Source of the DNA: Bacteroidales bacterium
Lineage (GTDB): Bacteria; Bacteroidota; Bacteroidia; Bacteroidales; GCA-2748055
NCBI GenBank assembly: GCA_029934875.1
Contig: JAOZLK010000272.1
Span: 1-6,422 of the forward strand
Length of the DNA: 6,422 nt
Reading direction: 5' to 3'
In this document: one piece after another, positions 1 to 6,376 of the stretch
Layout of the letters: each line of letters starts with the position of its first letter
How positions within the stretch are numbered: position 1 is the stretch's first letter
Notes under the pieces: model-generated
Seen by the model: the letters and a program-made list of their open reading frames with translations, nothing else
Databases searched by the model: none
What the model was told of the DNA's origin: nothing
Translations under genes and position numbers: made by a program

Positions 1-203
1 GATGGTTCGGCAGAAGGAAGAAAAAACAGAATCAGGTATGCCATCAGAAGAAAACATGCCAGATAGATCAGGTAGCTGGCCTTGATAAAGATGGTTGATA
101 CAGGTCTTTTACGGTGTATTCTGAAGGGTTTCAGAATGATAATAGCAATTATATAGATCAGCAAAAATGCTGCTATAAATATGAAATGAAGCAGAAAGGT
201 CAT
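1..203 (-). CDS. Small integral membrane protein of unknown function, 3' end cut by the window edge
   Basis: I read this open frame directly on the minus strand from ATG at 203-201. It gives 67 codons without a stop before it leaves the window at position 1. Residues about 3-24 form one strongly hydrophobic helix (TFLLHFIFIAAFLLIYIIAI and on) and residues about 42-62 a second. They are joined by a basic loop at 25-37 (KPFRIHRKRPVST) that should sit on the cytoplasmic side, putting the N-terminus outside. Upstream of the ATG is GATGAAAAAGGC, a plausible ribosome binding site. The frame stays open further upstream, but only towards non-standard starts. The gene begins 29 bases after the recA stop on the same strand, so it is probably co-transcribed with recA. 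I recognise no family. The hydrophobic pattern and purine-rich leader support a real gene, but its length and function cannot be seen here. Confidence 0.62.
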   Translation of the reverse strand, partial: MTFLLHFIFIAAFLLIYIIAIIILKPFRIHRKRPVSTIFIKASYLIYLACFLLMAYLILFFLPSAEP

Positions 204-232
204 GCCTTTTTCATCATTAATGGCTTTATTGA

Positions 233-1252
233 CTAATTGTCCACCTTTTGCAATTTGGCCTTAATCTTCCCTTCGATTTCCTCAGCAAGTTCCGGATTAT
301 CCCTCATCAGATTTTTTACTGCTTCCCGTCCCTGTCCCAACCTCGTTTCACCGTAGGAGAACCAGGAACCACTCTTCTTCAGAATTTCCAGATCTGTTCC
401 CAGGTCGATCAGTTCGCCAGTTTTTGAAATTCCCTGGCCATATATAATGTCAAACTCCACTTTCCTGAAAGGCGGAGCAAGTTTGTTTTTTACAACTTTC
501 ACACGGGTTCTGTTACCAATGATATCTTCCCCTTCCTTTATCTGTCCTATGCGTCTTATATCCAACCTGATAGAGGAGTAAAATTTTAGTGCGTTACCAC
601 CTGTGGTGGTCTCAGGATTACCAAACATGACCCCGATTTTTTCCCTTAGCTGGTTGATAAAAACACAGGTAGTATTGGTCCTGTTAATATTGGCCGTAAG
701 TTTTCTTAAGGCCTGAGACATAAGCCTGGCCTGGAGCCCAAGCTTTGATTCACCCATTTCCCCCTCAATCTCTGCTTTTGGCGTCAGTGCAGCTACCGAG
801 TCTATTACTACGATATCAATGGCGCCGGAGCGGATCAGGTGGTCAGTTATTTCCAGAGCCTGCTCCCCGTTGTCGGGTTGGGATATGTAGAGATTCTCAA
901 TGTCAACACCCAGCTTTTTGGCGTAAAATCTGTCAAAGGCATGCTCGGCATCGATAAAAGCTGCAATTCCTCCGTTTTTTTGAGCCTCGGCGATGGCGTG
1001 AATGGCCAGGGTGGTTTTACCCGATGATTCTGGCCCATAAATCTCAACCACACGTCCCCTTGGATATCCGCCCACACCCAGGGCTACATCCAGTCCTATG
1101 GAGCCGGATGGGATTATCATCACATCCTCAATGGCATTATCACCAAGCTTCATGATGCTTCCTTTTCCGTATCCCTTCTCTATTTTGTCGAGGGTCAGCT
1201 GCAAGGCTTTTAATTTTTCCTTGTTATCGCCATTCCCGTTTTCTTTACCCAT
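233..1252 (-). CDS. recA: Recombinase RecA
   Basis: RecA is the ATP-dependent DNA strand-exchange protein of homologous recombination. In many bacteria it is also the co-protease that triggers LexA self-cleavage. The 339 residues match the usual full length. Visible landmarks are the N-terminal polymerisation helix (about 10-30), the Walker A motif GPESSGKT at 73-80, [11 protein letters not shown] at 101-111 containing the catalytic glutamate E103, the Walker B strand IVVID at 147-151, loop L1 around 162-171 ([10 protein letters not shown]), and [20 protein letters not shown] at 200-219 running into DNA-binding loop L2. The C-terminus is charged, as in the family. All key residues are intact, with no intein or truncation. 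ATG at 1252 follows AAGAAAAG, a good purine-rich leader, and lies 12 bases after the bcp stop. Expression therefore probably depends on the promoter ahead of bcp. The 12-base gap has no room for its own SOS operator. Confidence 0.98.
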   Translation of the reverse strand: MGKENGNGDNKEKLKALQLTLDKIEKGYGKGSIMKLGDNAIEDVMIIPSGSIGLDVALGVGGYPRGRVVEIYGPESSGKTTLAIHAIAEAQKNGGIAAFIDAEHAFDRFYAKKLGVDIENLYISQPDNGEQALEITDHLIRSGAIDIVVIDSVAALTPKAEIEGEMGESKLGLQARLMSQALRKLTANINRTNTTCVFINQLREKIGVMFGNPETTTGGNALKFYSSIRLDIRRIGQIKEGEDIIGNRTRVKVVKNKLAPPFRKVEFDIIYGQGISKTGELIDLGTDLEILKKSGSWFSYGETRLGQGREAVKNLMRDNPELAEEIEGKIKAKLQKVDN

Positions 1253-1264
1253 GTTCTTTTCTTG

Positions 1265-1729
1265 TTAATGTGATAATTCCTCAAATATCTGCGCGCTGTG
1301 TTCCTTTGTCTTTACTTTTTCGATGATTTTTAGAATGATACCCTCCTCATCGATTATGAAGGTCTTTCTAAGAACTCCCATATAGACTTTCCCATACAAT
1401 TTTTTTTCGCCCCAGGCTCCATAGTCATCGAGTACCTTCTTCCCGGTATCTGATATCAGGCGGAAGGGGAGTTGATATTTTGCAATAAAGTTCTGATGTG
1501 ATTTTTCACTATCAGCACTCACCCCCACTACCTCAAATCCTTCTTTGATGAATTGATCATAGTGATCTCTCAGGTCGCACGATTCGGCTGTGCATCCCGG
1601 AGTATTGTCCTTGGGGTAAAAATAGAGCACAAGCTTTTTTCCCCTGTACTCTTCCAGGGTAATTCGTTTCCCCTCCTGGTCCACAGCTTCAATAGCTGGT
1701 GCAGGGTCTCCTATTGTTAAATTTCCCAT
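1265..1729 (-). CDS. bcp: Thioredoxin-dependent thiol peroxidase, Bcp/PrxQ-type peroxiredoxin
   Basis: This cytoplasmic peroxiredoxin reduces hydrogen peroxide and organic hydroperoxides using thioredoxin. The 154 residues match the Bcp/PrxQ family length. The active-site segment TPGCTAESCDLRD spans residues 43-55. The peroxidatic cysteine is C46, with T43 and P44 completing the TxxC pocket, and the resolving cysteine C51 is five residues on, as in the intramolecular-disulfide (atypical 2-Cys) members. R121 in GVLRKTF is the conserved catalytic arginine, and YGAWGEKKLYGK at 103-114 is the usual Bcp signature region. The frame is intact. ATG at 1729 is the only sensible start: MGNLTIGDPAP begins the fold directly. 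It is the first gene of a leftward block with recA 12 bases downstream, and it faces the SPOR-protein gene across a divergent intergenic region. Linkage to recA suggests shared expression under oxidative or DNA damage, which is inference. Confidence 0.96.
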   Translation of the reverse strand: MGNLTIGDPAPAIEAVDQEGKRITLEEYRGKKLVLYFYPKDNTPGCTAESCDLRDHYDQFIKEGFEVVGVSADSEKSHQNFIAKYQLPFRLISDTGKKVLDDYGAWGEKKLYGKVYMGVLRKTFIIDEEGIILKIIEKVKTKEHSAQIFEELSH

Positions 1730-1798
1730 GTTAAAATCAAATCATAAATGTACAAAAGTTGCTCAATATGCAGCTCTATTTATTGCTATTTTTGGCAT
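1730..1798. promoter_or_regulatory. Divergent intergenic region presumed to hold promoters for bcp-recA and the SPOR-protein gene
   Basis: About 69 AT-rich bases separate the bcp start (1729, minus) from the preferred start of the rightward gene (1799). Both transcription units must start in or near this stretch. On the minus strand TACATTTA (complement of about 1742-1749) differs by one base from the Bacteroidota -7 element TAnnTTTG, but no TTTG lies at the expected 19-base distance. On the plus strand TATTTTTG at 1787-1794 fits TAnnTTTG exactly, but it lies so close to the ATG at 1799 that it would give a leaderless message. I see no clear dyad, SOS-type operator or riboswitch. The region is identified from gene geometry more than from motif quality. 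Confidence 0.4.
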
Positions 1799-3721
1799 AT
1801 GAATCATTCATTTCTACTCTGGGTTTTTTATGCTGGTCTGATGCTGTCTTTAGTTTTTAAACCATCGCTTGCGCTTCATGGACAGAATGCTGATGCATCT
1901 TCAATATTTGAAGAATCAGTTCAGCTCTTTGAAGAGAAGCAGTTTCGTGCCGCACTCGACGGATTCAGTCTCCTGAAAAAAAGTCAGCCTGCGAATGTCC
2001 TGAACTACTATTACCTGGGCAGGTGCCTTGTGGAGTTAAATGAAGATCTTGATGAGGCTATTGAGTTGCTATACAGCGCCTCCCGCAGGAGTGCGCCCGA
2101 TGATGCTTTGTATTACCTGGCAAAGGCTTATCACCGGGATTACAATTTTTCCGAAGCGATGAAGAATTACCAGGGTTTTAAGCAGATCGCCACACGCCAG
2201 GAGTTGAAAGATCTGAGGGTGAATCACATGATTGCAAGCTGCAGAAGCGCTCTGGAGATAACAGCCACCTACAACCAGTACGAAGTGATGGCTGTTACCC
2301 TCCTTGACCTATCTGACTCTGTTTCCTATTCCCAGATAAGGATGAAAGGTGGGCAGATGCAGGTAAAGTCATCGAAGTATTTTAAATTGGGCGAGGATCG
2401 AAGTGGATTGGGAAGCCTGATGTTTATGCCCGCCAGCCCGCAAAGGGGGGATTATATTTATTATGCAGGCCCGGGGAGAAACGAAAAGACAGGGATGCAG
2501 CTTTTCAGGTCCAGGAAGGGGAGCGGAAGGTCCTGGGGTGACCCGGAGGAGGTGAAGGCACTTAATACCGAAGGAGATGAATTGCTCCCTTACTATGACC
2601 CCATCGAACATGACCTCTATTTTTCGTCCAACGGAGGTTCCGGAATTGGTGGATTTGATCTCTACAGGGCTCATTTCGACCCCGAGCGGGATCAGTGGAC
2701 TGAAGCCATTAACCTGGGGTTTCCAATTAATTCGGCCATGGACGATTACCTGCTTCTTCCCGGATCAGACCTGGGAATGATGATGTTTTTTTCGAACCGG
2801 CAAGGGACGGACAGTACACTGACAGTGTACCGGGTGCATATGGTGGAACCAAAACTGAAGACCGATGCAAACGATACCCGGAAGCTGAAGCAAATTGCAA
2901 ATTTGGATGGTGCAGCGGATGAGTTACTTGCAGAGATAGTGGCACTGTCTGTTGAGACGGCCGGCAATGCTGAGGAACCCGAAGAAATCAAGAATAATAA
3001 TGCGGGTGTTCAAGCTTCAACAGTTTACACAGAAGTTACGATTATCCCGGATGAAAGGGAATATCTTTCGGAGGCACTCTTGCACCAGGCGACCTCCGAC
3101 TCATTGAAAGACCTGGCTGGTGAAGCCCGCGTAAAAGTTCGGGAGTCGGAAGATCCCAATGACAGGTGGGTGTGGCAAAAGCAGATTATGGTCTGGGAAA
3201 AAAATGCTCATGATGAGGAAGTAATGGCTGATGCACTTTATGCCAGGATGGAGGATGGGAAAACAGTAACAGCATCGGCTTCGCCGGTAAACTCACCTGA
3301 ATCTGTGGCTCTCCTGGTGGTGCAGGGAGAGCCCGGGAGCCAGCCTGAATCAAGGTCAGTTTCGGCTGGAGGGAATGGCCAGGAGATTAATCGTTTTGAT
3401 ATTTTGAGTGCCTCTCCCTATTCGGAGTCTAATCCAATACCCTCCGGTGTAGCTCTGCCTGCAGGGGTTTTTTACAGGATCCAGCTTGGGGCATACGGCA
3501 GTGCTGTTGGTCCAGATACTTTTGGAGGTATCAGCCCCATAACTGCAGAAGTTCTGGCAGAAAGAGGGCTGATCAAGTACTATGCAGGGAAGTTTACAAA
3601 ATATGAAGATGCATCCCTGGCGCTTTCGAGGGTAAGGTCCAGGGCTTACGAAGATGCTTTTGTTTCAGCCTGGTATAATGGGAGTCCTATTTCAACCCAA
3701 AAGGCCAAGCAATTAGAGTAG
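1799..3721 (+). CDS. Secreted TPR / PD40 β-propeller protein with C-terminal SPOR-like domain
   Basis: This is a probable periplasmic envelope protein. The start at 1799 gives 640 residues and a normal signal peptide: MNHSFLLWVFYAGLMLSLVF, then PSLA with likely cleavage near residue 25. An upstream in-frame ATG at 1748 would add 17 residues containing three cysteines and bury the signal, so I prefer 1799. Residues about 36-132 form three TPR-like helical pairs (IFEESVQLFEEKQFRAALDG; YYYLGRCLVELNEDLDEAIE; ALYYLAKAYHRDYNFSEAM). Residues about 205-345 carry PD40/WD40-like blades with the Bacteroidota signature FSSNGGSGIGGFDLY at 275-289 and MMFFSNRQG at 328-336. Residues about 350-555 are an acidic, low-complexity linker. 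Residues about 557-629 (FYRIQLGAYG onward, ending SAWYNGSPIS) resemble a SPOR domain, which binds denuded peptidoglycan. The TPR+PD40 order recalls the PorE-type proteins of the type IX secretion/gliding system, but the C-terminal OmpA domain of that family is replaced by the SPOR-like one. The specific role is unknown. Confidence 0.85.
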   Translation: MNHSFLLWVFYAGLMLSLVFKPSLALHGQNADASSIFEESVQLFEEKQFRAALDGFSLLKKSQPANVLNYYYLGRCLVELNEDLDEAIELLYSASRRSAPDDALYYLAKAYHRDYNFSEAMKNYQGFKQIATRQELKDLRVNHMIASCRSALEITATYNQYEVMAVTLLDLSDSVSYSQIRMKGGQMQVKSSKYFKLGEDRSGLGSLMFMPASPQRGDYIYYAGPGRNEKTGMQLFRSRKGSGRSWGDPEEVKALNTEGDELLPYYDPIEHDLYFSSNGGSGIGGFDLYRAHFDPERDQWTEAINLGFPINSAMDDYLLLPGSDLGMMMFFSNRQGTDSTLTVYRVHMVEPKLKTDANDTRKLKQIANLDGAADELLAEIVALSVETAGNAEEPEEIKNNNAGVQASTVYTEVTIIPDEREYLSEALLHQATSDSLKDLAGEARVKVRESEDPNDRWVWQKQIMVWEKNAHDEEVMADALYARMEDGKTVTASASPVNSPESVALLVVQGEPGSQPESRSVSAGGNGQEINRFDILSASPYSESNPIPSGVALPAGVFYRIQLGAYGSAVGPDTFGGISPITAEVLAERGLIKYYAGKFTKYEDASLALSRVRSRAYEDAFVSAWYNGSPISTQKAKQLE

Positions 3722-3741
3722 CGATTTTATGGATTAATTGT

Positions 3742-3749
3742 TATATTTG
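3742..3749 (+). promoter_or_regulatory. Candidate Bacteroidota -7 promoter element ahead of clpS
   Basis: TATATTTG matches the consensus TAnnTTTG used by the Bacteroidota primary sigma factor. It lies in the 51-base gap between the SPOR-protein stop and clpS. Transcription would start about 5-8 bases downstream, near 3755, leaving a leader of roughly 15-18 bases. No clear TTTG is present at the expected -33 distance (about 3719-3722 reads TAGC), and an AT-rich gap can match this short motif by chance. If real, it would make clpS-nfeD-floA a transcription unit separate from the upstream gene. Confidence 0.35.
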
Positions 3750-3772
3750 AAGTGACTTGATATTCTTCCAAT

Positions 3773-4057
3773 ATGGATAGTAATTTTACAAGCCGGCCGC
3801 ATAAAGTAGGATCTGATATTACAAATGATCAGGTGCAGGGTAAACTCGTGCTTCACAATGATGATACCAATACTTTTGACTACGTAATGAATACACTTAT
3901 TGAGGTATGTAATCACTCACTTACTCAGGCTGAGCAATGCGCCACCATCACACATTATAAAGGCAAGTGTGAAGTAAGGGCCGGTGTAGTGAAAGAAATG
4001 AAGGAATTGAGGTATGAACTAATCTCAAAAGGATTGAAAGCCACCGTAGATAATTGA
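3773..4057 (+). CDS. clpS: ATP-dependent Clp protease adaptor ClpS
   Basis: ClpS is a small cytoplasmic adaptor that recognises N-terminal destabilising residues (Leu, Phe, Tyr, Trp) and hands the substrates to the ClpA/ClpC unfoldase. The 94 residues match the family. After a flexible N-terminal extension (about 1-22), the core begins at KLVLHNDDTNTFDYVMNTL. N29, D30 and D31 align with the N34-D35-D36 of E. coli ClpS that hold the substrate amino group. H61 in ITHYKGKCEV aligns with its H66. The position of the E. coli gatekeeper M40 is F35 here, by my hand alignment. The C-terminal helix EMKELRYELISKG is as expected. ATG at 3773 has only a weak upstream purine signal, common in this phylum. 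An nfeD-like gene follows 6 bases after the stop, so the two are almost certainly co-transcribed. Confidence 0.93.
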   Translation: MDSNFTSRPHKVGSDITNDQVQGKLVLHNDDTNTFDYVMNTLIEVCNHSLTQAEQCATITHYKGKCEVRAGVVKEMKELRYELISKGLKATVDN

Positions 4058-4063
4058 CCTGTC

Positions 4064-4543
4064 ATGACAGTCATCATCATTCTTATTGTATTAGGAATCC
4101 TCTTGTTTGTAATTGAATTTCTGCTTGTTCCCGGTGTGACAGTCGCGGGGATTGGCGGTTTGGTCCTTACTGTATTCGGAGTATATAAGGCATTCAGTGA
4201 TTTCGGCTCGCCCGTGGGAATATGGGTTCTGATCGGGACCATTATACTCAGCGTATTTGTAATTGCAATGTCGCTGCGGGCCAGAACCTGGAACCGGCTG
4301 ATGCTGAAGACCAATGTGAATGGGACTGTGGACAAAAACCTGACCGATGATCAGATAAAAGTCGGGGATATTGGTGTCACCCTTACCCGCCTGGCTCCAA
4401 TGGGGAAGATCAGGATCAATGAGTTGGTGAGGGAGGCCAAGTCTATTGAGGGCTACATTGACGAGCATGGGGAGGTTGAGGTTGTATCCATCGAGGGGAC
4501 TAGGATAACAGTCAAAAATAAATCCTCTAAGGCTGAAAGTTAA
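4064..4543 (+). CDS. Short NfeD-like membrane protein, partner of FloA
   Basis: NfeD-family proteins pair genetically and physically with SPFH/flotillin proteins in membrane microdomains. This 159-residue protein is the short form. Three membrane segments lie at about 2-22 (TVIIILIVLGILLFVIEFLL), 26-44 and 52-70, and a cytoplasmic or peripheral OB-fold domain at about 99-152. The OB-fold follows the family pattern: KVGDIGVTLTRLAPMGKIRI, then YIDEHGEVEVVSIEGTRITV. The N-terminal ClpP-like serine protease domain of long NfeD proteins (such as Bacillus YqeZ) is absent, so no protease activity is expected. ATG at 4064 starts the first membrane helix directly and lies 6 bases after the clpS stop. 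floA follows 45 bases downstream. Gene order and domain structure agree on the assignment. The exact role in microdomain assembly is known only by analogy. Confidence 0.9.
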   Translation: MTVIIILIVLGILLFVIEFLLVPGVTVAGIGGLVLTVFGVYKAFSDFGSPVGIWVLIGTIILSVFVIAMSLRARTWNRLMLKTNVNGTVDKNLTDDQIKVGDIGVTLTRLAPMGKIRINELVREAKSIEGYIDEHGEVEVVSIEGTRITVKNKSSKAES

Positions 4544-4588
4544 AGTCCCTGGTGAACGTTATTAAATTAAAAGAAAAAAATAGAAATT

Positions 4589-5596
4589 ATGGTATTTGAT
4601 TATTCCTGGATTATTATTGTTGTGGCCAGTATAATTGGCCTCTGGATTATTCTTTATTTTATTCCCATCGGCCTGTGGTTTACTGCGCTACTGTCGGGTG
4701 TGCGCATATCGCTTCTCCAGTTGATCCTTATGCGTTGGAGGAAAGTTCCGCCAAATATAATTGTAAGGTCGATGATTGAGGCAATCAAGGCCGGGCTGGA
4801 GTATATCAAACGGGATGAACTTGAGGCCCATTACCTTGCCGGTGGGCATGTGGAACAGGTTATTCATGCCCTTGTTTCGGCAAGTAAAGCAAACATTGAT
4901 CTCACCTTCCAGATGGCCACAGCCATTGACCTGGCCGGACGTGATGTCCTGGAAGCTGTTAAAATGTCTGTAAATCCGCAGGTGATTAATACTCCTCCGG
5001 TAACAGCTGTTGCCAAGGATGGGATTCAGTTGATTGCAAAGGCTAGGGTGACCGTTCGTGCCAATATCAAGCAGCTGGTTGGAGGTGCTGGTGAAGAGAC
5101 CGTCCTGGCCAGGGTTGGTGAGGGAATCGTATCCTCCATTGGTTCATCCAAGTCGCATAAGGAGGTTTTGGAGAACCCGGATTACATATCCCGGATCGTC
5201 CTGGAAAAGGGGCTGGATGCCGGTACTGCTTTTGAAATTCTTTCCATTGATGTTGCCGATATAGATATTGGTAAGAACATTGGTGCCGTATTGCAGATGG
5301 ACCAGGCCAATGCCGATAAGAACATTGCCCAGGCGAAGGCAGAGGAGCGTCGTGCCATGGCTGTGGCTACCGAGCAGGAGATGAAGGCCAAAGCCCAGGA
5401 GGCTCGCGCCAAAGTGATTGAAGCTGAGGTGCAAATACCACTTGCTATGGCCCATGCCTTCGAGTCGGGAAACCTTGGAATTATGGATTATTATAAATTC
5501 AAGAACATAGAGTCGGATACCTCTATGAGAGACTCAATTTCCAAAGGTACACAGCGACCTTCCCGAACTGACGAGTCTGATGATGGGAAAAAATAG
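4589..5596 (+). CDS. floA: Flotillin-like protein FloA (UPF0365 / SPFH family)
   Basis: FloA is a bacterial flotillin that scaffolds functional membrane microdomains and influences membrane fluidity and associated complexes. The 335 residues are close to the roughly 331 of Bacillus subtilis FloA (YqfA). The N-terminus is a membrane hairpin or re-entrant segment at about 6-47 ([20 protein letters not shown]). A short basic stretch ([20 protein letters not shown], 49-68) follows. The SPFH/band-7 core covers about 70-230, including [20 protein letters not shown] and [20 protein letters not shown]. The Ala/Glu/Lys-rich coiled coil at about 238-290 ([20 protein letters not shown]) drives oligomerisation. 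The C-terminal tail after about 309 is polar and poorly conserved. ATG at 4589 follows an A-rich leader (AAAAGAAAAAAATAG), the best translation signal in this run. It lies 45 bases after the nfeD-like gene and is probably in the same transcript. Its stop is 6 bases from the stop of the convergent gene. Confidence 0.96.
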   Translation: MVFDYSWIIIVVASIIGLWIILYFIPIGLWFTALLSGVRISLLQLILMRWRKVPPNIIVRSMIEAIKAGLEYIKRDELEAHYLAGGHVEQVIHALVSASKANIDLTFQMATAIDLAGRDVLEAVKMSVNPQVINTPPVTAVAKDGIQLIAKARVTVRANIKQLVGGAGEETVLARVGEGIVSSIGSSKSHKEVLENPDYISRIVLEKGLDAGTAFEILSIDVADIDIGKNIGAVLQMDQANADKNIAQAKAEERRAMAVATEQEMKAKAQEARAKVIEAEVQIPLAMAHAFESGNLGIMDYYKFKNIESDTSMRDSISKGTQRPSRTDESDDGKK

Positions 5597-5602
5597 GGAT
5601 GA

Positions 5603-6262
5603 CTAACGCTTGCGGTACCCGCCTTTAGGAAACCCTCCCTTTACGCCTCGTGTTGTGGAATCTGTTTCAGAAGATTCAGGTGAAATCCATTGCCTGAGAT
5701 CATCAATAGAAGTTTTGTTGAGAGGTGGGGAGTCCGTTAAAAGAAAGCCTGCAGTGAGGTAAGCAAAGGGATAATCATCCTTAAATGCAAAGAGATGATC
5801 TTCCACGTGGCTTGTTAGCTCTGCACCTTCCATTCGTGAAAGAGTCAGCTTAAGGGCATCGTCTGTATTGCTCGTTGTTATTGTATAGGAGACAAGAAAA
5901 TCCTCGTCTTCACTCAGCCATTTTGTATTGCTGTTGGGCAAAAATTCCATCTTTATCACCAGGGAATTGTCTTCATTTTGCTTCGTCCCCAGGAATTGGG
6001 ATATCTCCGGGATTGAATATGTGAACCACCCGTTCTCATCGGTGTTGCTTACTTCGGAATAAGACCAGAGCTCGTTCTTCCCCGATTCCGATGAGCTTAA
6101 GATCACCGAGAGATCAAAGCTTTCCCCGGCCATAATCTCGCCGCTGGCATCGGTCAGCAGGCCCTGAAAGTTCAATTCAATTGCAGCCTGTCCGGATGTT
6201 GTCAGCAAATAGGCAAAGAGAGCTGCTATTACGAGGGTAGTTTGCTTTCTTATTGAGGTCAT
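5603..6262 (-). CDS. Secreted protein of unknown function with N-terminal β-sandwich-like domain and Gly/Lys/Arg tail
   Basis: The preferred start at 6262 gives 219 residues and a textbook signal peptide: MTSIRKQTTLVIAALFAYLL, then TTSGQA with cleavage likely after residue 26. An upstream in-frame ATG at 6292 would add ten residues and is less likely. Mature residues about 28-85 (IELNFQGLLTDASGEIMAGE, then LWSYSEVSNTDENGWFTYSI) resemble the β-sandwich repeat common at the N-terminus of secreted Bacteroidota proteins, with pattern FQ-x-x-x-DASG, W/YSE, NG-x-F. This is recalled pattern similarity, not a search result. The middle (about 95-175) is acidic, with ALKLTLSRMEGAELTSHVED. The C-terminus ends in a Gly- and Arg/Lys-rich tail (RGVKGGFPKGGYRKR, 205-219). 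There is no Cys, lipobox, type IX sorting domain or recognisable catalytic motif. The gene stands alone on the minus strand, converging on floA. Confidence 0.75.
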   Translation of the reverse strand: MTSIRKQTTLVIAALFAYLLTTSGQAAIELNFQGLLTDASGEIMAGESFDLSVILSSSESGKNELWSYSEVSNTDENGWFTYSIPEISQFLGTKQNEDNSLVIKMEFLPNSNTKWLSEDEDFLVSYTITTSNTDDALKLTLSRMEGAELTSHVEDHLFAFKDDYPFAYLTAGFLLTDSPPLNKTSIDDLRQWISPESSETDSTTRGVKGGFPKGGYRKR

Positions 6263-6313
6263 TTTGTTTTGGATTTTGAGCTTGTAAAGCAAGTGTTGAT
6301 GTTTATTTATACG

Positions 6314-6324
6314 GGGGAATCCCC
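6314..6324. repeat. 11-base palindrome GGGGAATCCCC upstream of the secreted-protein gene
   Basis: GGGGA and TCCCC are perfect complementary arms around a single central base. The site is unusually G/C-rich within an AT-rich intergenic region, about 50 bases upstream of the preferred start of the leftward gene. A one-base centre cannot form a hairpin loop, so a protein-binding operator is more plausible than an RNA structure. No known regulator is assigned. Confidence 0.35.
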
Positions 6325-6331
6325 TCTAAGG

Positions 6332-6376
6332 TTATCAACAATTTGTTAATAAGCTCTGTGGATTATTTGTGAATAG
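6332..6376. promoter_or_regulatory. Cluster of four DnaA-box-like 9-mers, possible edge of an origin or a DnaA-regulated promoter
   Basis: Four 9-mers each differ by one base from the DnaA box TTATNCACA. They are TTATCAACA at 6332-6340 (plus), TTATTAACA as the complement of 6344-6352, TAATCCACA as the complement of 6357-6365, and CTATTCACA as the complement of 6368-6376. Starts are 12, 13 and 11 bases apart, close to one helical turn, and three of the four share orientation. Two GATC sites follow at 6378-6381 and 6387-6390. Dense DnaA-box arrays are typical of oriC and of autoregulated dnaA promoters, but there is no perfect box, and no dnaA gene or long AT-rich unwinding element within the window. 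The function is inference. Confidence 0.45.

Noticed and set aside
745..1077. Open frames on both strands overlapping recA
   Set aside because: They lie wholly inside the unmistakable recA reading frame and have low-quality composition with no domain or leader.
1253..1264. Separate SOS box for recA
   Set aside because: The 12 bases between bcp and recA hold only a purine-rich leader. No dyad is present and there is no room for one.
2369..2991. Several minus-strand and one plus-strand frames inside the SPOR-protein gene
   Set aside because: They are fully contained in a long conserved-looking gene, lack translation signals and show no recognisable domain.
3734..3916. Minus-strand frame of 60 codons over the start of clpS
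   Set aside because: It is antisense to clpS, has no family resemblance, and sits where AT-rich sequence easily yields open frames.
3955..4468. Two minus-strand frames of about 125 codons across clpS/nfeD
   Set aside because: Both are antisense shadows of genes with clear domain patterns. Their Pro/Thr- and His/Gln-rich composition is typical of reversed coding sequence.
4776..5455. Alternative frames on both strands inside floA
   Set aside because: floA is a full-length recognisable SPFH protein. The shadows have no start signal or domain.
5612..5622. GCGG-TAC-CCGC hairpin just after floA as a terminator
   Set aside because: The stem is only four pairs, has no following T-run, and encodes the end of the convergent gene, so it does not meet the usual terminator pattern.
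6281..6293. CTTG-TAAAG-CAAG inverted repeat in the leader of the secreted-protein gene
   Set aside because: Four-base arms in AT-rich sequence are expected by chance. There is no supporting context.
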